Source of the DNA: Mailhella sp.
GTDB taxonomy: Bacteria; Desulfobacterota; Desulfovibrionia; Desulfovibrionales; Desulfovibrionaceae
Assembly (NCBI GenBank): GCA_017940105.1
Contig: JAGAZG010000103.1
Span: forward strand, 1-6,318
Direction: 5' to 3'
Length of the DNA: 6,318 nucleotides
Shown here: positions 5,099 to 6,318 of the stretch, piece by piece
How positions within the stretch are numbered: the stretch's first letter is position 1
Layout: the number at the start of each line of letters is the position of its first letter
Program-made: the position numbers and the translations under genes
The notes under the pieces: model-generated
Told to the model about the DNA's origin: nothing
The model's database searches: none
What the model saw: the letters and a program-made list of their open reading frames with translations, nothing else

Positions 5099-6318
5099 CT
5101 ATTCCTTGTTTTCCGCAGCTGCTGCGGGCTTTTCACGCAGGCGAATTCCTAGCTCGCGCAACTGCTTTGCATCAACGGGGGAAGGCGCTTCAGTAAGCAG
5201 GCATGAAGCCTTTTGGTTTTTGGGGAAGGCAATCACATCGCGGATGGATGCTGCACCGGCAAGCAGCATCACTATGCGGTCCAGGCCAAAGGCAATGCCG
5301 CCGTGAGGAGGCGTTCCATAATCAAGGGCCTGTATGAAATAGCCAAACTGGGCTTTTGCAGATTCTTCGGTAAAACCGAGACCCTCGAACATGCGGGTTT
5401 GATCAGCTGGATTATGTATGCGTATGGAACCGCCGCCAATTTCATTGCCATTGAGCACCATGTCATAGGCACGTGCCTTTGCTTTTTCTGGATCAGTAAG
5501 CATGATGTCATAACTTTCATCCTGCGCGGCGGTGAATGGATGATGACAGGCAACCCAGCGCTTTTCTTCTTCGCTGTACTCAAACAGCGGGAAGTCGGTA
5601 ACCCACAGCAGATTCCATGTGCCAGGCTTGACAAGTCCAAGCTGGTTTCCAAGGCGCACGCGAAGGCTGCCAAGGGCATTATTAACAAGGCCGGGCTCAC
5701 CGGCCTGGAAAAACACGATGTCGCCGACTTCAAGACCGCAGGCTTCAGCAATGCCGGCCCTTTCTTCAGGCGAAAGGAATTTTGCGATGGGTGACTGCCA
5801 TTCGTTTTCGTGGATTTTGATCCAGGCAAGTCCCTGGGCGCCAAAGCCGCGGACAAAATCCGTGAGTTCATCGATTTCTTTGCGAGTCATGACAGCACCG
5901 CCAGGAACGCGCATAGCTTTAACAAGCTTTGCCGAGGCAAAAAGCTTAAAGGCAGAACCATGAACGATGGACGTGACATCCTTGAGCTTAAGATCAAAAC
6001 GTGTATCGGGCTTGTCGGAACCGTAGTCGCGAATGGCCTCTTCATAGGTCATCCGCCTGAGGGGGAGCTGCACCTCAACGCCAAGAGCGTCGTGGAAAAC
6101 CTTGGCAATGAGCCCCTCGGCCATGTTCTGCACCTGAGATTCATCGACAAAGCTCATTTCAATGTCGACCTGCGTAAATTCAGGCTGGCGGTCTGCCCTG
6201 AGATCTTCATCGCGAAAGCAGCGCGCAACCTGATAGTAACGATCAACGCCGCTCATCATAAGCATCTGCTTGAATTGCTGCGGAGACTGAGGAAGCGCGT
6301 AAAATTCGCCGGGAAACA
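5099..6318 (-). CDS. aspS: Aspartyl-tRNA synthetase, C-terminal two-thirds (5' end outside window)
   Basis: Class II aminoacyl-tRNA synthetase that activates aspartate and attaches it to tRNA-Asp in the cytoplasm. The frame is open to the right edge, and the first codons in the window read FPGEFYALPQSPQQFKQM, internal AspRS sequence, so the gene continues past 6318. About 405 residues of a usual 590 or so are visible, without the N-terminal anticodon-binding OB-fold. Class II motif 2 is seen as CFRDEDLRADRQPEF and motif 3 as AFGLDR (GLDR at 5276-5287). The roughly 100-residue insertion of bacterial-type AspRS lies between them, followed by HHPFTAAQ and NGNEIGGGSIRIH. The fragment cannot settle whether the enzyme also charges tRNA-Asn. 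It is the first visible gene of the run; its promoter is outside the window. Confidence 0.97.
   Translation of the reverse strand, partial: FPGEFYALPQSPQQFKQMLMMSGVDRYYQVARCFRDEDLRADRQPEFTQVDIEMSFVDESQVQNMAEGLIAKVFHDALGVEVQLPLRRMTYEEAIRDYGSDKPDTRFDLKLKDVTSIVHGSAFKLFASAKLVKAMRVPGGAVMTRKEIDELTDFVRGFGAQGLAWIKIHENEWQSPIAKFLSPEERAGIAEACGLEVGDIVFFQAGEPGLVNNALGSLRVRLGNQLGLVKPGTWNLLWVTDFPLFEYSEEEKRWVACHHPFTAAQDESYDIMLTDPEKAKARAYDMVLNGNEIGGGSIRIHNPADQTRMFEGLGFTEESAKAQFGYFIQALDYGTPPHGGIAFGLDRIVMLLAGAASIRDVIAFPKNQKASCLLTEAPSPVDAKQLRELGIRLREKPAAAAENKE

Noticed and set aside
5213..5794. Long + strand open frame of 193 codons opposite aspS
   Set aside because: It lies wholly antisense to well-conserved AspRS coding sequence, and its translation resembles no protein family I know; a shadow frame.

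Overview
This is ordinary bacterial chromosome: two convergent gene blocks that meet at a 250-base gap. Block one is the parABS chromosome-partitioning locus on the + strand. Block two is a minus-strand run of translation genes, aspS (cut by the window edge), def, fmt and rsmB. Nothing resembles a phage, plasmid, transposase, CRISPR array or defence system. The parABS type (Soj/Spo0J-like ParA and ParB with parS sites just upstream) is the kind normally found near the chromosomal replication origin, so the window probably lies in the origin-proximal part of a chromosome. Base composition is moderate. The styles of the AspRS, Def, RsmB and ParB proteins remind me of the Desulfovibrionaceae and relatives, but this is an impression from remembered family features and is low confidence.

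Layout. Positions 1-129 hold two parS sites (one perfect, one with a single mismatch), a terminator-like palindrome built around the first site, a possible promoter and the parA ribosome binding site. parA starts at a TTG (130-900). parB follows 24 bases later (925-1836). Positions 1837-2086 contain no convincing gene but are unusually rich in inverted repeats, and may be a small palindromic repeat element that overlaps the parB stop codon. On the minus strand, in transcription order, come aspS (5' end outside the window), def (4 bases after aspS), fmt (78-base gap containing a strong terminator-like hairpin) and rsmB (about 41-base gap).

How the genes work together. ParB loads at parS and spreads as a CTP-dependent clamp; ParA uses ATP and the nucleoid to move and separate the ParB-parS complexes. 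The opposite-strand genes all serve protein synthesis. AspRS charges tRNA-Asp, Fmt formylates the initiator Met-tRNA, Def removes the formyl group from finished N-termini, and RsmB methylates 16S rRNA. The points most worth a second look are the parS site inside a terminator-like hairpin, the hairpin-rich parB/rsmB gap, and the terminator-like hairpin that splits def from fmt inside what otherwise looks like one operon. I found no clear sign of a wholly new system.
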